The translations under genes were made by a program, and so were the position numbers. Shown here piece after piece: positions 1-9,016 of a stretch of DNA of 64,000 nt. Positions within the stretch are counted from its first letter, which is position 1, and each line of letters begins with the position of its first letter. A model generated the notes under the pieces. It searched no databases. It was not told where the DNA came from and worked only from the letters and a program-made list of their open reading frames with translations. Source of the stretch: Singulisphaera sp045290345 (GTDB lineage: Bacteria; Planctomycetota; Planctomycetia; Isosphaerales; Isosphaeraceae); NCBI RefSeq assembly GCF_045290345.1, contig NZ_CP155447.1, positions 8,804,001 to 8,868,000 on the forward strand. The letters are read 5' to 3'.

Positions 1-386
1 CCGGTCAGCCAGATCGAGAGGATCGTGTCGAGGTTGAAGGCTTGCCAGGTTGGCAGCCAGGGATAGAGGAGGTATTTCAGGGGGTGGAGGTAGCCCGCCT
101 GGCTCTCGCTGTAGAGTGGGAATCCGCAATAGAGGCCCGGACACCATCGTGAGAACCGGCCGGCCCGCAGCTCGCGAGCGAAGAAGTCGCGGTAGGGGAA
201 ATTGATTTCGGTGATGTCGAAGTAAAACAAGGCCTTCTGGAGGCTGACGGCGTCCCAGAAAAAAACCGCGATCGCGAGGCTCCAGACCAAGAGGGCGACG
301 ACGTCGCCGACTCCCCAGGGGCGTCGATCGGGATGCCAGGTCGACACGTCATCCATCGACGTCAGGGTCACGTCACGTCTCGCCAT
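1..386 (-). CDS. YfhO-like multi-spanning membrane protein (partial, runs off the window start)
   Basis: This reading frame opens with ATG at 386 and stays open to base 1, so only the first 128 codons are visible. One membrane segment is clear at about residues 26-45. It is followed by an aromatic, acidic loop (FDITEINFPYRDFF) and a GFPLYSESQAG motif. From memory, these resemble the first periplasmic loop of YfhO-like/GT-C membrane proteins of planctomycetes, which are thought to handle lipid-linked sugars. The start overlaps the stop of the upstream gene (TGATGG), so the two are probably co-translated. The family call is inferred from the N-terminus only. Confidence 0.6.
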   Translation of the reverse strand, partial: MARRDVTLTSMDDVSTWHPDRRPWGVGDVVALLVWSLAIAVFFWDAVSLQKALFYFDITEINFPYRDFFARELRAGRFSRWCPGLYCGFPLYSESQAGYLHPLKYLLYPWLPTWQAFNLDTILSIWLT

Positions 387-2044
387 CAAGGCCAAGTGAT
401 AATGTCAAAGGAGTCGCTGCGCATCAGATACTGGCCACCACTCAGTCTGACACGGTCTGCGAACGCACCCCCTCGCTGATGGTGCCGGTTGATCACGATC
501 TGGGGATGGCCGCTCGGCAAGGCACGCGACCACTCAGGGAACCGGTTGGGATAGATCGGGTACGGAATACCGAGGACCGATCGATTGGCGAGGAACGTGA
601 GTCTGTAGGCGTCCCAATAGCCGGTCAAGAATGAATCCACCTCGGGATGGTCATTCAACCAGGCTAACAGAGGATCGTTGACGTCGACCTGCACCGGCCG
701 CCCTTGCGAGTTGATCCAACCGAACTGATGATACCACCGCCCGGTGTCGAGCGTCATGAGGCCGGCCAACGTCGCGCCGCAGAGCACGGCAATTGTCAGC
801 CCAACGCGTCCCATCCGCACGAGCGAGTGCATTGCCAGACCAAAACCGATGGACCAGGGAACCAGGAGAATGACGAGGTATCGGTAGTTGTCGGCATTGA
901 AGATATCACGGTAGATCACGAACGCGACCAGAGTGGCCACCCCGGAGATGAGCATGCCCCAGCGAACGGCCGCGGCCGGGGGATTCCCACGGGTCGACTC
1001 CGGATCGGCCAGGGCACGGACTGCCGCCAGGAACATCACCGCGACGATGACTGTCACAGCGATTGCCAGCGGCCTTGTATCCCTCGGGCTGTTGTTGGGA
1101 CCGGGGCCACCGAGTTCCGCGGGCGACGGGTCGGACTGTAGGTTGGGAAGTCGGTGGCCGGTGATCAGCCTTGGCAAGCAGTCCAAGCCAAGAAGCCGAA
1201 GATGATTGAGCAAGACCACGGGCTCGAATGACGAGAGGAACCCTTGCGGATAGGAGCTATGGGGATCGACACGGGCGCCGATCTCGCGTGGCGCGACGCC
1301 GAGCATGAAGGCCGGAATAAAGACCAAGGCGGCAAGCAGGCCACGACGCGATCGCCCCGTCCGCCACCACGTTCCGATGGCCGCGGGCACGAGACCGGAA
1401 AGCGTGAGCATGAACATCGTATCAACGTAGAGGCCCAACCCGCACCACACTCCGAGCATGATCGCGTACTTGAGCTGGCCACGGGCCAAGGTCAGGTAGA
1501 GCAGCAGAAACGCGATGGCGTGCCAAGAGACTGCGCTGAGATGGCCGCCGGTGATCCGTCCCGAGAGCCAGATCACTCCGGTCGAGGCGAACGTCAAGGG
1601 AACGAGTCCCCAGGCCGCCACGGACCGTCCGAAGGAGACCCAGGTCAGTGCAAAGGTTGCCAGCACGAGTCCGACAAAGGCGACGGTACCCCCGCTCACG
1701 AGCGTGAACGGGTTGGCGCCCCAGATCAGAGCCTGAGGCAAAGAATAGAAAATCGGCAGAATGCCGATTTGGGGCGTCGCCGGATAGTGCCACCGCCAGT
1801 GACCCTGGAGGGCATCACGCAGGGTGATACCGTCCACGGCCAGGTCGCTATCCAGGTGGTTTCGGGCGTTGAGGATCAACGGAACGCGGACGATGACGAT
1901 CCAGACAATCGCCAGGAAAACGACGAGATAGGGCCAGCGGTGATGTCGCCTGACACTTTCTCGATCCTGATCCTGTTCCGTGGCTGCGATCGGCGGTTCT
2001 GTCGGTCCGAGTTCGGTCGTCGACGCTGTCGCAGGCTCGGTCAC
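386..2044 (-). CDS. GT-C-like polytopic membrane protein
   Basis: A 552-residue protein starting with GTG at 2044, with AAGGGAC about five bases upstream. A polar N-terminus of about 35 residues precedes a membrane anchor, followed by roughly ten more hydrophobic segments. The first extracytoplasmic loop has an acidic motif (LDSDLAVDGIT, D65 and D67), as expected for the catalytic loop of GT-C glycosyltransferases such as ArnT/PMT-like enzymes. A soluble domain occupies the last 100 residues or so. Its stop overlaps the start of the next membrane protein by one base, suggesting an operon. The substrate cannot be read from sequence, and a transporter or unknown function remains possible. Confidence 0.55.
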   Translation of the reverse strand: MTEPATASTTELGPTEPPIAATEQDQDRESVRRHHRWPYLVVFLAIVWIVIVRVPLILNARNHLDSDLAVDGITLRDALQGHWRWHYPATPQIGILPIFYSLPQALIWGANPFTLVSGGTVAFVGLVLATFALTWVSFGRSVAAWGLVPLTFASTGVIWLSGRITGGHLSAVSWHAIAFLLLYLTLARGQLKYAIMLGVWCGLGLYVDTMFMLTLSGLVPAAIGTWWRTGRSRRGLLAALVFIPAFMLGVAPREIGARVDPHSSYPQGFLSSFEPVVLLNHLRLLGLDCLPRLITGHRLPNLQSDPSPAELGGPGPNNSPRDTRPLAIAVTVIVAVMFLAAVRALADPESTRGNPPAAAVRWGMLISGVATLVAFVIYRDIFNADNYRYLVILLVPWSIGFGLAMHSLVRMGRVGLTIAVLCGATLAGLMTLDTGRWYHQFGWINSQGRPVQVDVNDPLLAWLNDHPEVDSFLTGYWDAYRLTFLANRSVLGIPYPIYPNRFPEWSRALPSGHPQIVINRHHQRGGAFADRVRLSGGQYLMRSDSFDIITWP

Positions 2045-2069
2045 GTCCCTTGGCCCTTTCGGAAGTTAC

Positions 2070-3866
2070 TCAAACGGCTCCGGCCATTGCCTCGAGCTGG
2101 ACGAGGGATCGGTTCTGCTCTTTGGCGAGATAGTCACGCCCCTTCTTGACGTGAATATGGTCCCAGGGCAGGATTTCGTCGACGGGCCGTTCGCGCTGGC
2201 TGTAGAAAGGCACGTCGATTCCCAACTCGGCGAAGGTCGACCACCAGAGCTTGGAGTCGAAATACTCCGACCAGGCGTCCAGTCGGGCTCCTCGTTTCCA
2301 GACTTCTTCCAGGCCAACGGCCACCCGGCGGTCGCCCCGGGTCAAGATCCCTTCGAGGAGGCTTCGCTCGATGTCGTGACACTTCACGGTGACCGAGCGG
2401 GTCCGAACCCTGGACCTCAGGTACTTGTGCGCCCAATGGAAGTATTCGCGGGTCTGCATCCCGTTCCACTGGTAAGGCGTGTGCGGCTTCGGGACGAAGT
2501 TCGAGACGCTCGCGACGACATCCGCGTATCTCCCGGTGACATCCTTGCCGATCCTTGCAATCGTTTCGGCCATCTCGATAATGCCGTCGAGATCAGCGGG
2601 ACGCTCGCCGGGCAGGCCGCACATGAAGTAGAGCTTTACCTTCCGCCAGCCTCGTCGGAAGGCCTCCGCGGCACCGTCGTAGAGGTCTTGGTTGTTGATC
2701 GGTTTGCGAATCTGCTCCCGCATGTCGTCGCGGGCCACCTCAGGCGCGAGGGTCAATCCCCCCCGTCGTCCCTCGGCCAACAGCGCGGGGATCTTCTTCA
2801 AAGTCTCGGTGATTCGCAGACTCGGCAAGGAGATCTTCACACCCAAGGGGGTGAAGACCTCGCTCATCCGGGTCACCAGCTTCTCGAAATCAGGATAATC
2901 GCTGGTCGAGAGCGACAGCAGGCTGATCTCGTCATGACCGGTATTCTTGTAGCTCTCGATCGCTGCGTTGACGATCGTTTCGACCGTCCGGAACCGGAGT
3001 GGGCGCTTGATGACCGTGCTCTGGCAGAACCGACACTGCCAGGGGCAGCCGCGCATGATCTCAATCGCAATCCGGTCGTGAGCGGTCTCGACAAACGGCA
3101 GGATGGGAGCCGTGGGCAAGGGACTCGCGTCCAAGCAGTCGATCACACACGCCTTGATCGCGGCCGGCACATCGCTGCGCAGCCGCTCGATCTCAGTAAT
3201 CGTGCCGTCGGGAGCGTACTGATGCTGATAAAAGCGAGGGACGTAGGCCCAGTTCACGCTTCCGGCGATCTTGGCGAGCTTGTCTTCCCGGCTGAGGGTG
3301 GGATCCCCTTGCATCGACTTCCAGAGTTCGCAAACGATCGGCAGGCTGGGCTCGCCGTCACCAATGACGAACAGGTCGATATAAGGAGCGATCAACTCCG
3401 GATTCTGCGCTCCGGGGCCGCCGGCGATCACCAGGGTTTCGTCCGGCCCGCGATCTTCGGCGTGGAGCGTGATCCCGCCCAGGTCGAGCATCGTCAGCAC
3501 ATTGGTGTAGCAGATCTCGTACTGGAGCGAAAACCCGAGCACGTCGAACCGATTCAACGGCGTGAAGGTCTCCAGTCCATAGAGCGGGAGGTCGTGTTCA
3601 CGGAGCGCCTTTTCGAAGTCGGGCAGCGGCGTAAACGCGCGTTCACAGGCCCAATCCGCGGCATTCATCAGGCTATAGAGCACCTGAAGGCCGTGGTGGC
3701 TCATGCCGAGTGCGTAGGTGTCGGGAAACGCAAGGCAGACCAGCCCTCGGACCTTGTGATGGTCCTTCGGAGTGCTGTTCAACTCGCCGCCAATGTACTG
3801 TGCGGGGGTCGTGACGCCGGGCAGGATCCTCGAAACGACAAAGTCTTTTAATGACTCGTTGACCAT
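2070..3866 (-). CDS. B12-binding/radical SAM protein of the TIGR03960 type
   Basis: A 598-residue protein with an N-terminal B12-binding-like domain (FPDTYALGMSHHG, then GGPGAQNPELI and GDGE) and a central radical SAM domain. The [4Fe-4S]-binding cysteines are C274, C278 and C281 (CPWQCRFC). The C-terminus (LPWDHIHVKKGRDYL) fits the TIGR03960 family. These proteins are widespread, and their reaction is not established; tRNA or ribosomal modification has been suggested from neighbours. I chose ATG 3866 because GGGGGAAGG lies nine bases upstream and the family normally begins near here. An upstream TTG at 3932 has no ribosome site. The partner domain DUF2344 is not seen next to it. Confidence 0.85.
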   Translation of the reverse strand: MVNESLKDFVVSRILPGVTTPAQYIGGELNSTPKDHHKVRGLVCLAFPDTYALGMSHHGLQVLYSLMNAADWACERAFTPLPDFEKALREHDLPLYGLETFTPLNRFDVLGFSLQYEICYTNVLTMLDLGGITLHAEDRGPDETLVIAGGPGAQNPELIAPYIDLFVIGDGEPSLPIVCELWKSMQGDPTLSREDKLAKIAGSVNWAYVPRFYQHQYAPDGTITEIERLRSDVPAAIKACVIDCLDASPLPTAPILPFVETAHDRIAIEIMRGCPWQCRFCQSTVIKRPLRFRTVETIVNAAIESYKNTGHDEISLLSLSTSDYPDFEKLVTRMSEVFTPLGVKISLPSLRITETLKKIPALLAEGRRGGLTLAPEVARDDMREQIRKPINNQDLYDGAAEAFRRGWRKVKLYFMCGLPGERPADLDGIIEMAETIARIGKDVTGRYADVVASVSNFVPKPHTPYQWNGMQTREYFHWAHKYLRSRVRTRSVTVKCHDIERSLLEGILTRGDRRVAVGLEEVWKRGARLDAWSEYFDSKLWWSTFAELGIDVPFYSQRERPVDEILPWDHIHVKKGRDYLAKEQNRSLVQLEAMAGAV

Positions 3867-4252
3867 TGACCTGACCTTCCCCCGGCGAAAGACATTCGGC
3901 GGATAAGTGTCGTGCTTTGTGGGAGACGACAACGCCCGCCCCGATCGTAAGATCGGTTCCTTCTCACTTCCCTAGTTGCATCTTAACCAACCGCTTCAAC
4001 ATTGAACAGTTGTCCCGCCCGTCTCGACGAGTTCAACGACTTCAGATTCACGCAATCGAGGGCGCACATGGTCCTGATCGACACGGCAAGTCCGAAGCCG
4101 CGATTGACGATGGCCTCTTCTTGTTTCGACTCGACAGGGAAGACTTGGCCAGGTGATAATCAGGCGTTGCGGCCGTGTCACCAGCATTCGCAAATGTGCT
4201 TTGCCGAAACCAGACCCAAGCTCCGTGGCGAGCCTTGCAGGAACGTCCTCGC
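3867..4252. other. Intergenic region between divergent genes, with palindrome
   Basis: About 386 bases with no convincing gene. The one clear element is a perfect inverted repeat at 3941-3956 (CCGATC, GTAA, GATCGG), about 75 bases upstream of the radical SAM start and therefore placed like an operator or leader hairpin. Short open frames here on both strands lack ribosome sites and recognisable protein features. Confidence 0.4.
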
Positions 4253-4420
4253 TTGAAACGCACATTAATGTTTGCACTCGTTCTGCTTGCCATCCCGCTC
4301 GGTTGTGGAGAGTCGCCTGCCTCGCACCGGGTGCAGCGGACGTCCTCCAATGATGTGGCGACTGGAACTGAAACGGGGAATGCCCGGACGAAACCGCCGC
4401 GAGCCATCGCGACTCATTGA
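4253..4420 (+). CDS. Small putative lipoprotein or secreted peptide (55 aa)
   Basis: A short frame starting with TTG at 4253 encodes MKRTLMFALVLLAIPLGCGE followed by a polar Ser/Thr-rich tail of about 35 residues. A basic start, an 11-residue hydrophobic stretch and then Gly-Cys give a lipoprotein-type signal, though Pro at -3 is atypical of a lipobox. A weak AGGA lies about 11 bases upstream. It ends 52 bases before pdxA on the same strand. No family is recognised. It could be a real small lipoprotein or a decayed gene. Confidence 0.4.
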   Translation: MKRTLMFALVLLAIPLGCGESPASHRVQRTSSNDVATGTETGNARTKPPRAIATH

Positions 4421-4472
4421 TTGAAGGTGGCCTCATTGAGCCTTCTGCCAGGTAAGCAGGGAGAGGGATGTA

Positions 4473-5567
4473 ATGACTCTGCAAGATGACAGGCCACTCG
4501 TGGCGCTGACCATGGGTGACGTGGCGGGGATCGGGCCCGAGGTCATCGCCCGGGCCTGGGGCGATTCTCCACTCCGGGCCCTTGCGCGTCCGTTCGTGGT
4601 TGGGAGTAAGTCAGTCCTCGAGCGAGCGCTGGCCTGTGTCGGCGGGCAGGCGGTCGTGCAGTCCGTCAGCCGGCCCGAAGATGCGCGGCCGACGGCGAGG
4701 ATCATCCCCTGCCTCGAAGCGACCGATGAGGACGTGGCCGACATCGCGCCGGGACTGATCGATCCTCGGGCGGGGCGGGCGGCCTACGACTATTTGATCA
4801 CCGCGGTCGACCTGGCGCTCGCCGGTCGAATCGACGCGATCACAACGCTGCCGCTTCATAAGGAAGCCCTCCGCGCCGGCGGAGTGCAGCACCCGGGACA
4901 TACCGAAATCCTCGCCGAGCGTTGCGGCGTCGTCGATCATGCGATGATGCTCTACATTGGGCCACCCGTGGGGGCTGAAGGCACGGGACTCGGGGTCGTT
5001 CACGCCACCCTGCACGTTCCGCTCCGTAGCGTTTTCGACCTTCTGACAGTCGAGGCCGTGGAGTCGAAAATCTTGCTTGCCGACCGGGCGATCCGTCCCT
5101 TGACGGAGGGCCGACCGCCTCGCGTGGCCGTGGCCGCGCTCAACCCACACGGCGGCGAGGGGGGACTCTTCGGTGATGAGGAGGAGAGGGTCATCGCCCC
5201 GGCGGTCGCTCGCGCGGTCGAGGCCGGAATCCATGCGATCGGGCCGATCGCCAGCGATACCCTCTTCGTCCGTGCGATGGCCGGCGAGTTCGACGCGGTC
5301 GTGGCCATGTACCATGACCAGGGTCACGTGGCCCTCAAGACGATTGGCTTCGACCGCGCAGTCAACGTGACGCTCGGGCTCCCGATCATCCGGACCAGCG
5401 TGGCGCACGGTACCGCCTACGACATCGCCTGGAAAGGACGAGCCGAGACGTCGAGTCTGATCGAGGCGGTCCGGGTCGCGGCGCGACTCGTGGCCGGTAA
5501 GCGATTCGCCAGCCCCGTGACCACTTCGATCGAACCGAGCGTCAGCGGCGGGCGACCTCGACGTTGA
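4473..5567 (+). CDS. pdxA: 4-hydroxythreonine-4-phosphate dehydrogenase
   Basis: PdxA oxidises 4-phosphohydroxy-L-threonine with NAD(P)+ in the DXP-dependent route to pyridoxal phosphate. The 364-residue length is slightly longer than the usual 330. The N-terminal TMGDVAGIGPEV motif, the metal-binding HPGHTE near residue 143, NPHGGEGG and the YHDQGHVALK metal/substrate motif are all present, as is the C-terminal RTSVAHGTAYDIAW. The start ATG has GGGAGAGGG just upstream. The last 26 bases overlap the 3' end of the convergent gene on the other strand. No other vitamin B6 gene is nearby. Confidence 0.95.
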   Translation: MTLQDDRPLVALTMGDVAGIGPEVIARAWGDSPLRALARPFVVGSKSVLERALACVGGQAVVQSVSRPEDARPTARIIPCLEATDEDVADIAPGLIDPRAGRAAYDYLITAVDLALAGRIDAITTLPLHKEALRAGGVQHPGHTEILAERCGVVDHAMMLYIGPPVGAEGTGLGVVHATLHVPLRSVFDLLTVEAVESKILLADRAIRPLTEGRPPRVAVAALNPHGGEGGLFGDEEERVIAPAVARAVEAGIHAIGPIASDTLFVRAMAGEFDAVVAMYHDQGHVALKTIGFDRAVNVTLGLPIIRTSVAHGTAYDIAWKGRAETSSLIEAVRVAARLVAGKRFASPVTTSIEPSVSGGRPRR

Positions 5568-6795
5568 CCCAGGCGGTTTCGAGCGTTCCCGGCCAGATCG
5601 AACGAATTTCAGGATCACCCCAGCCTCGGTCGGGATCGGCCTTCAAAATGGCCCGAACTCGCCGAGTGCCGGGTCGGTCGATCACATCGTGAGGAACGGC
5701 TTCAATCGGTCCCAGCGGGAACCTGCGGACTTCGGCCGGCGATTCCGGGGTTGCGCCTTGCCCGCTCACGACGACCGCGCCTCCTGGAAACCGACCCGAG
5801 ACCCCCTCGATCTCGATTTCCACCGTATGTGCCAGGTCGCATGGGAGCGGGGTCATCACCCGCAACTGTGGAGCGTTTCGGAACGCGAATTCCTCGTTGA
5901 GCGGGAGGTATTCCACCGCGTTCGACTCGTTTGTCTCGATCGACTCGAGTTGAACGGCCCGCGCGAGAGCCGCTTCACGCGACGCGTCGGCCAGGGTGAA
6001 GAGCGCCTCGGGCGTGAGGATCGAGTCGAACTCGATGTGAAACGGAATCTGGGGGAGGTCGAGCTCCCAGGCATCCGTGAGTTTATGTGTCCGAACTCTG
6101 GTTTGAAGGACGAGTCGGTGCGGGCCGTTAGTGTCGAAGTCGCCAGGGATCAGGTCGAACTTTGCGAGGCCAACCCCCGCCTTCCATGAGGTGAACGATT
6201 CGTGAGCCGCGCGACGCGTTCCCATGATTCGGTGGGACCATTCCAGATGCTCTGGTCCGACCCCAACTCCCCCTTCGATGAGGAACGGAATTCCGTAGGA
6301 GACAGTGATCGGAATCGCCCCTTGAATCTGTCTCGGGTAGCGTCGGCGTGCTTGCCAGGTCGTGGTAAAACCACGAAGGAGCAGGGCTTTCTCTTCCTCG
6401 ACGATCAAGTTGTCCTGCGCCCACAAGACGGCCAGCGCCCGGCCCGCGGCCCATCGGAGTGATTCGGTCTCGGCGGTTGTCAGGATCCTGAACAGTTCCA
6501 TCAAGGGAGCCCGCCCGTGGCCCGAAGCCGCGTCGATGGCTTCAACCGTCAGATTGGGTTCGCCGAGGCGCTCCACGATGGCGCGAGCACGCCACCATTG
6601 GAGCAACTTCCTTCCCCCGCCGAGGAACAGAGCTGACGCCAGTACGAGGAAAACGGTGTTCCTCGGCTCTCCCAGCCACCGGCTCCAGCCGCGCGGGACG
6701 GCGGACGGATCGGAACGCCGGCGGCTCTTGCGAATCGGAATTTGGCCTGTCGCCGCGACCGGTAGCGTGGCGACAATTCGACTCCCCGGGGTCAT
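5542..6795 (-). CDS. Conserved membrane-anchored protein of unknown function
   Basis: A 417-residue protein starting at ATG 6795, with GAAGGGGAA about nine bases upstream (an in-frame TTG lies at 6834). A basic cytoplasmic N-terminus of about 50 residues precedes one membrane segment (TVFLVLASALFLGGG). A helical region rich in Ala and Leu that could be HEAT-like follows, then a beta-rich C-terminal half. No catalytic motif or family is recognised. Its 3' end overlaps that of convergent pdxA by 26 bases, so transcripts from both sides would be complementary. Confidence 0.7.
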   Translation of the reverse strand: MTPGSRIVATLPVAATGQIPIRKSRRRSDPSAVPRGWSRWLGEPRNTVFLVLASALFLGGGRKLLQWWRARAIVERLGEPNLTVEAIDAASGHGRAPLMELFRILTTAETESLRWAAGRALAVLWAQDNLIVEEEKALLLRGFTTTWQARRRYPRQIQGAIPITVSYGIPFLIEGGVGVGPEHLEWSHRIMGTRRAAHESFTSWKAGVGLAKFDLIPGDFDTNGPHRLVLQTRVRTHKLTDAWELDLPQIPFHIEFDSILTPEALFTLADASREAALARAVQLESIETNESNAVEYLPLNEEFAFRNAPQLRVMTPLPCDLAHTVEIEIEGVSGRFPGGAVVVSGQGATPESPAEVRRFPLGPIEAVPHDVIDRPGTRRVRAILKADPDRGWGDPEIRSIWPGTLETAWVNVEVARR

Positions 6796-7072
6796 GATGC
6801 GCGTTCCCCTTCGACTTCGGATGGAGAGTGCCAAGCACTCAAAAGGCGAGCGAACGCCACTCTAGGGGTACCACGAGTTCGCTGCGGCAGAACCGGTGGT
6901 AATCCAGGGGCATTCGGTTTCCGACCTCACAACGGCCTGCCGGTTCCTCTGTTTTTTTTGTCTCGGGCCCCGGGTTGTGGCCCCGAACGGACGCCGCTTG
7001 CCTGGTTGAGGCGGAACCGGCTTCGAATCTCTGGTGCCCACCTTGCCTGTGCGGTTCCATCGACGAACCGCA

Positions 7073-7723
7073 TTAGATTCCCCTTCGGGGGCGGGGCGTG
7101 GTCGCTGGAGGAGCTGCTTTCTCTTCGACGGCACCTTCGGGCATTTCTTCGATGATCGTCGGGTTACGAACCTTGGCCCCATCGACGAGTCCCAGGGCAG
7201 CGCGAACCTGCTCGAGTGCGTCCTGAACGTCGTGGATCTCGAGATGGAGCTCGTGAACCTCGGCCTGGACTCGTTTCAAGGGGTCGTCGGAACCTTGGTT
7301 ATCGGTCAGGATCAGGAGGTTATCTTCGGGGACGACGCGATAGGTCAGACCGACCTGGTCGAGCAAGAGTTTGAGCCCGGTTTTGAGTCGAACCCCTTTC
7401 AGATCGAGTTCGACGCTCTGGTTCCTCGGCACTTGTTGCCTGGCGAGTGCGGCGAGATCGAGGACGACCGGCGCATTCAGGCTGCGGCGGAGATAGCGGC
7501 AAACCTCTTCCAGTGATGTCGGGTCGCCGAACGGCAGGTCGAAATCACGCTCCAGGGCATCGAGAACGGAGTGCGAGGCCTCGCCGCCGTTCACGGCCTT
7601 TGTCGCGGCGACTACAGGGCCGTCCGGACCTTTTGAGTCTTGAGCCCGGAGCGACAGCCGGGCCGAGGTCGCCAGGGCGACAGCCACGAAGGCGAAAACC
7701 AGCCCTGAACGTATCACTCTCAT
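7073..7723 (-). CDS. Secreted protein with a secretin/TonB short N-terminal (STN)-like domain
   Basis: 216 residues with a signal peptide (hydrophobic residues about 8-20, then a SARLSLRAQD cleavage region). Residues about 55-135 show the beta-alpha-beta pattern of STN domains: a Leu-rich helix, APVVLDL, a polar strand (VELDLKGVRLKTGLKLLLDQ) and LTYRVVPEDNLLILT. STN domains sit at the front of secretins and TonB receptors. Here the domain stands alone, followed by a helical stretch and a Pro-rich tail. ATG 7723 follows GGGGAGGAGA; a TTG directly before it is also possible. Probably periplasmic, role unknown. Confidence 0.65.
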   Translation of the reverse strand: MRVIRSGLVFAFVAVALATSARLSLRAQDSKGPDGPVVAATKAVNGGEASHSVLDALERDFDLPFGDPTSLEEVCRYLRRSLNAPVVLDLAALARQQVPRNQSVELDLKGVRLKTGLKLLLDQVGLTYRVVPEDNLLILTDNQGSDDPLKRVQAEVHELHLEIHDVQDALEQVRAALGLVDGAKVRNPTIIEEMPEGAVEEKAAPPATTPRPRRGI

Positions 7724-7806
7724 CAAGGGTCTCCTCCCCTAAAGCGTCGTTTCCCGTTCGAGCGTCGCCGCATTGTAGCGGAGATCCAGGCCCGCGTCTT
7801 GAGGCC

Positions 7807-8901
7807 TCAGACGACCTGCCCCGCAACCAGGGCCGCATCAATCTCATTGGGCGCTGGAAATCCGAATTCCAGCCGATCGAGAACGAGCGCCGCGGCTGCC
7901 GAGGCCCGTACCGTGGCGTTTCTGACGAGTGATTCTTCGGCCACTCCAGGGGCCCAACCTCCCTCGAGCAGGCTGTTGACGAGCGTCGCCGCGAAGGTTT
8001 CTCCGGCCCGGTTGGTGTCGCGCGGCGGTTGGTTCCTTGGAAATGCGGGAATGCGAAGCGAGACCGGCTCCCCCACCGGGTTCGTGAACCGGACGACGCA
8101 CCCCTCGGCGCCCTCGGTGATGGCGAGTATCGAAAGTTTCCAGGCCACCTGCTCTCGGTCGGCCAGTTGGTCCCACTCGTGGCGGTTGCAGCTCAATATG
8201 TCGACGGACTCCGCGAAATTCGAGATCGGGCAATCTCGATCGATCATGTTTCTCATGGCGGGTGCAAAGAAGCGAACGGCCGCTCCGGGGGCACTGAGCG
8301 CCTGGGACGCGATCCGATTTGGCAGCCCGGCCACGACTCTGAGCTCGCAAGGCTGATCGATCCAAGGGGCGAGAGAGGTCAATGCCGCATGGCAGCCTCG
8401 GAAGCCGATCGGCAGCTTGTCGCCGAATTTCCCGCTCGTGATCAGCAGTGTCCAGTCAGCCGGATGTTCCGGCAACCGGATCGGACGATGGGTGATCTCG
8501 TGTCGTGCGAGTTGCGCGGAAATGATCTGACTCGTTTGGTCGTCCTCACTTCCGAGCGCACTGATGAGGTCACCTCCGAGCGCCGCGGCATATCCGGCCC
8601 CCATCCCGCCGAGATCGTCGCTCCAGGAAACGCCCCGCACCTTCCTCCGCATCGACGAAGTGGGAGGAGTGATGACCTGCGCGAGGGCGATCTGACCCGT
8701 CGGCCCCGGCCAGTCGGCAGGGAGCTCCAATTCCATCAACCCTCCGTCCGGATCGATCAGGGAGAGCCCGGGGCCGAACCTGATCTGTCCGTCAACGCTC
8801 TGATCGAGGGGGCCTCCGAGTTCCGATTCGAGGAGGGGCTGATCCACTCGTAAGACCCGATCGAGATAGGCCGGGCCAAAGACCAGCGTCCGTCGTGCCA
8901 T
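7807..8901 (-). CDS. PfkB/ribokinase-family carbohydrate kinase
   Basis: 364 residues with the overall layout of PfkB kinases: an N-terminal beta strand (LVFGPAYLDRVLRV), a central GGMGAGYAAALGGD, and the C-terminal ATP/anion-hole signature. That signature reads DTNRAGETFAA instead of the common DTxGAGDxF, so the Gly is Arg and the presumed catalytic Asp is Glu. The family phosphorylates sugars or nucleosides. Substrate is unknown, and the altered anion hole makes activity less certain. It is divergent from the MBL-fold hydrolase at 9017. Confidence 0.75.
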   Translation of the reverse strand: MARRTLVFGPAYLDRVLRVDQPLLESELGGPLDQSVDGQIRFGPGLSLIDPDGGLMELELPADWPGPTGQIALAQVITPPTSSMRRKVRGVSWSDDLGGMGAGYAAALGGDLISALGSEDDQTSQIISAQLARHEITHRPIRLPEHPADWTLLITSGKFGDKLPIGFRGCHAALTSLAPWIDQPCELRVVAGLPNRIASQALSAPGAAVRFFAPAMRNMIDRDCPISNFAESVDILSCNRHEWDQLADREQVAWKLSILAITEGAEGCVVRFTNPVGEPVSLRIPAFPRNQPPRDTNRAGETFAATLVNSLLEGGWAPGVAEESLVRNATVRASAAAALVLDRLEFGFPAPNEIDAALVAGQVV

Positions 8902-8952
8902 CCTGAGTGACCTCCAAGAGCCGCAGTCTCGTCGTAACGCCGCCGCGTTGAT

Positions 8953-8958
8953 TATACT
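8953..8958 (+). promoter_or_regulatory. Candidate -10 element of the MBL-fold hydrolase gene
   Basis: TATACT (5 of 6 to the sigma-70 consensus) lies 59 bases upstream of the chosen TTG start at 9017, with no good -35 at the proper distance. The same hexamer recurs in other candidate promoters of this window (24951, and the array at 60024-60441). Confidence 0.4.
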
Positions 8959-9016
8959 GGGTGGGAACGCGAGCGAGAGCTTTGCAACGGGTTGGTTGGG
9001 AAGGAGTGAGGATCAG

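Noticed and set aside
1980..3851. Long plus-strand frame (623 codons) opposite the radical SAM gene
   Set aside because: It is a mirror of the real gene in high-GC DNA: no ribosome site and no recognisable motif, while the minus strand has the CxxxCxxC cluster.
3996..4484. 162-codon minus-strand frame in the gap before pdxA
   Set aside because: Overlaps the pdxA start and the small lipoprotein, with no ribosome site or motif.
6940..7010. T8 run beside GGGCCCCGGG as a terminator
   Set aside because: The T run precedes rather than follows the GC element for plus-strand reading, and on the minus strand it is an A run; no proper stem-loop.
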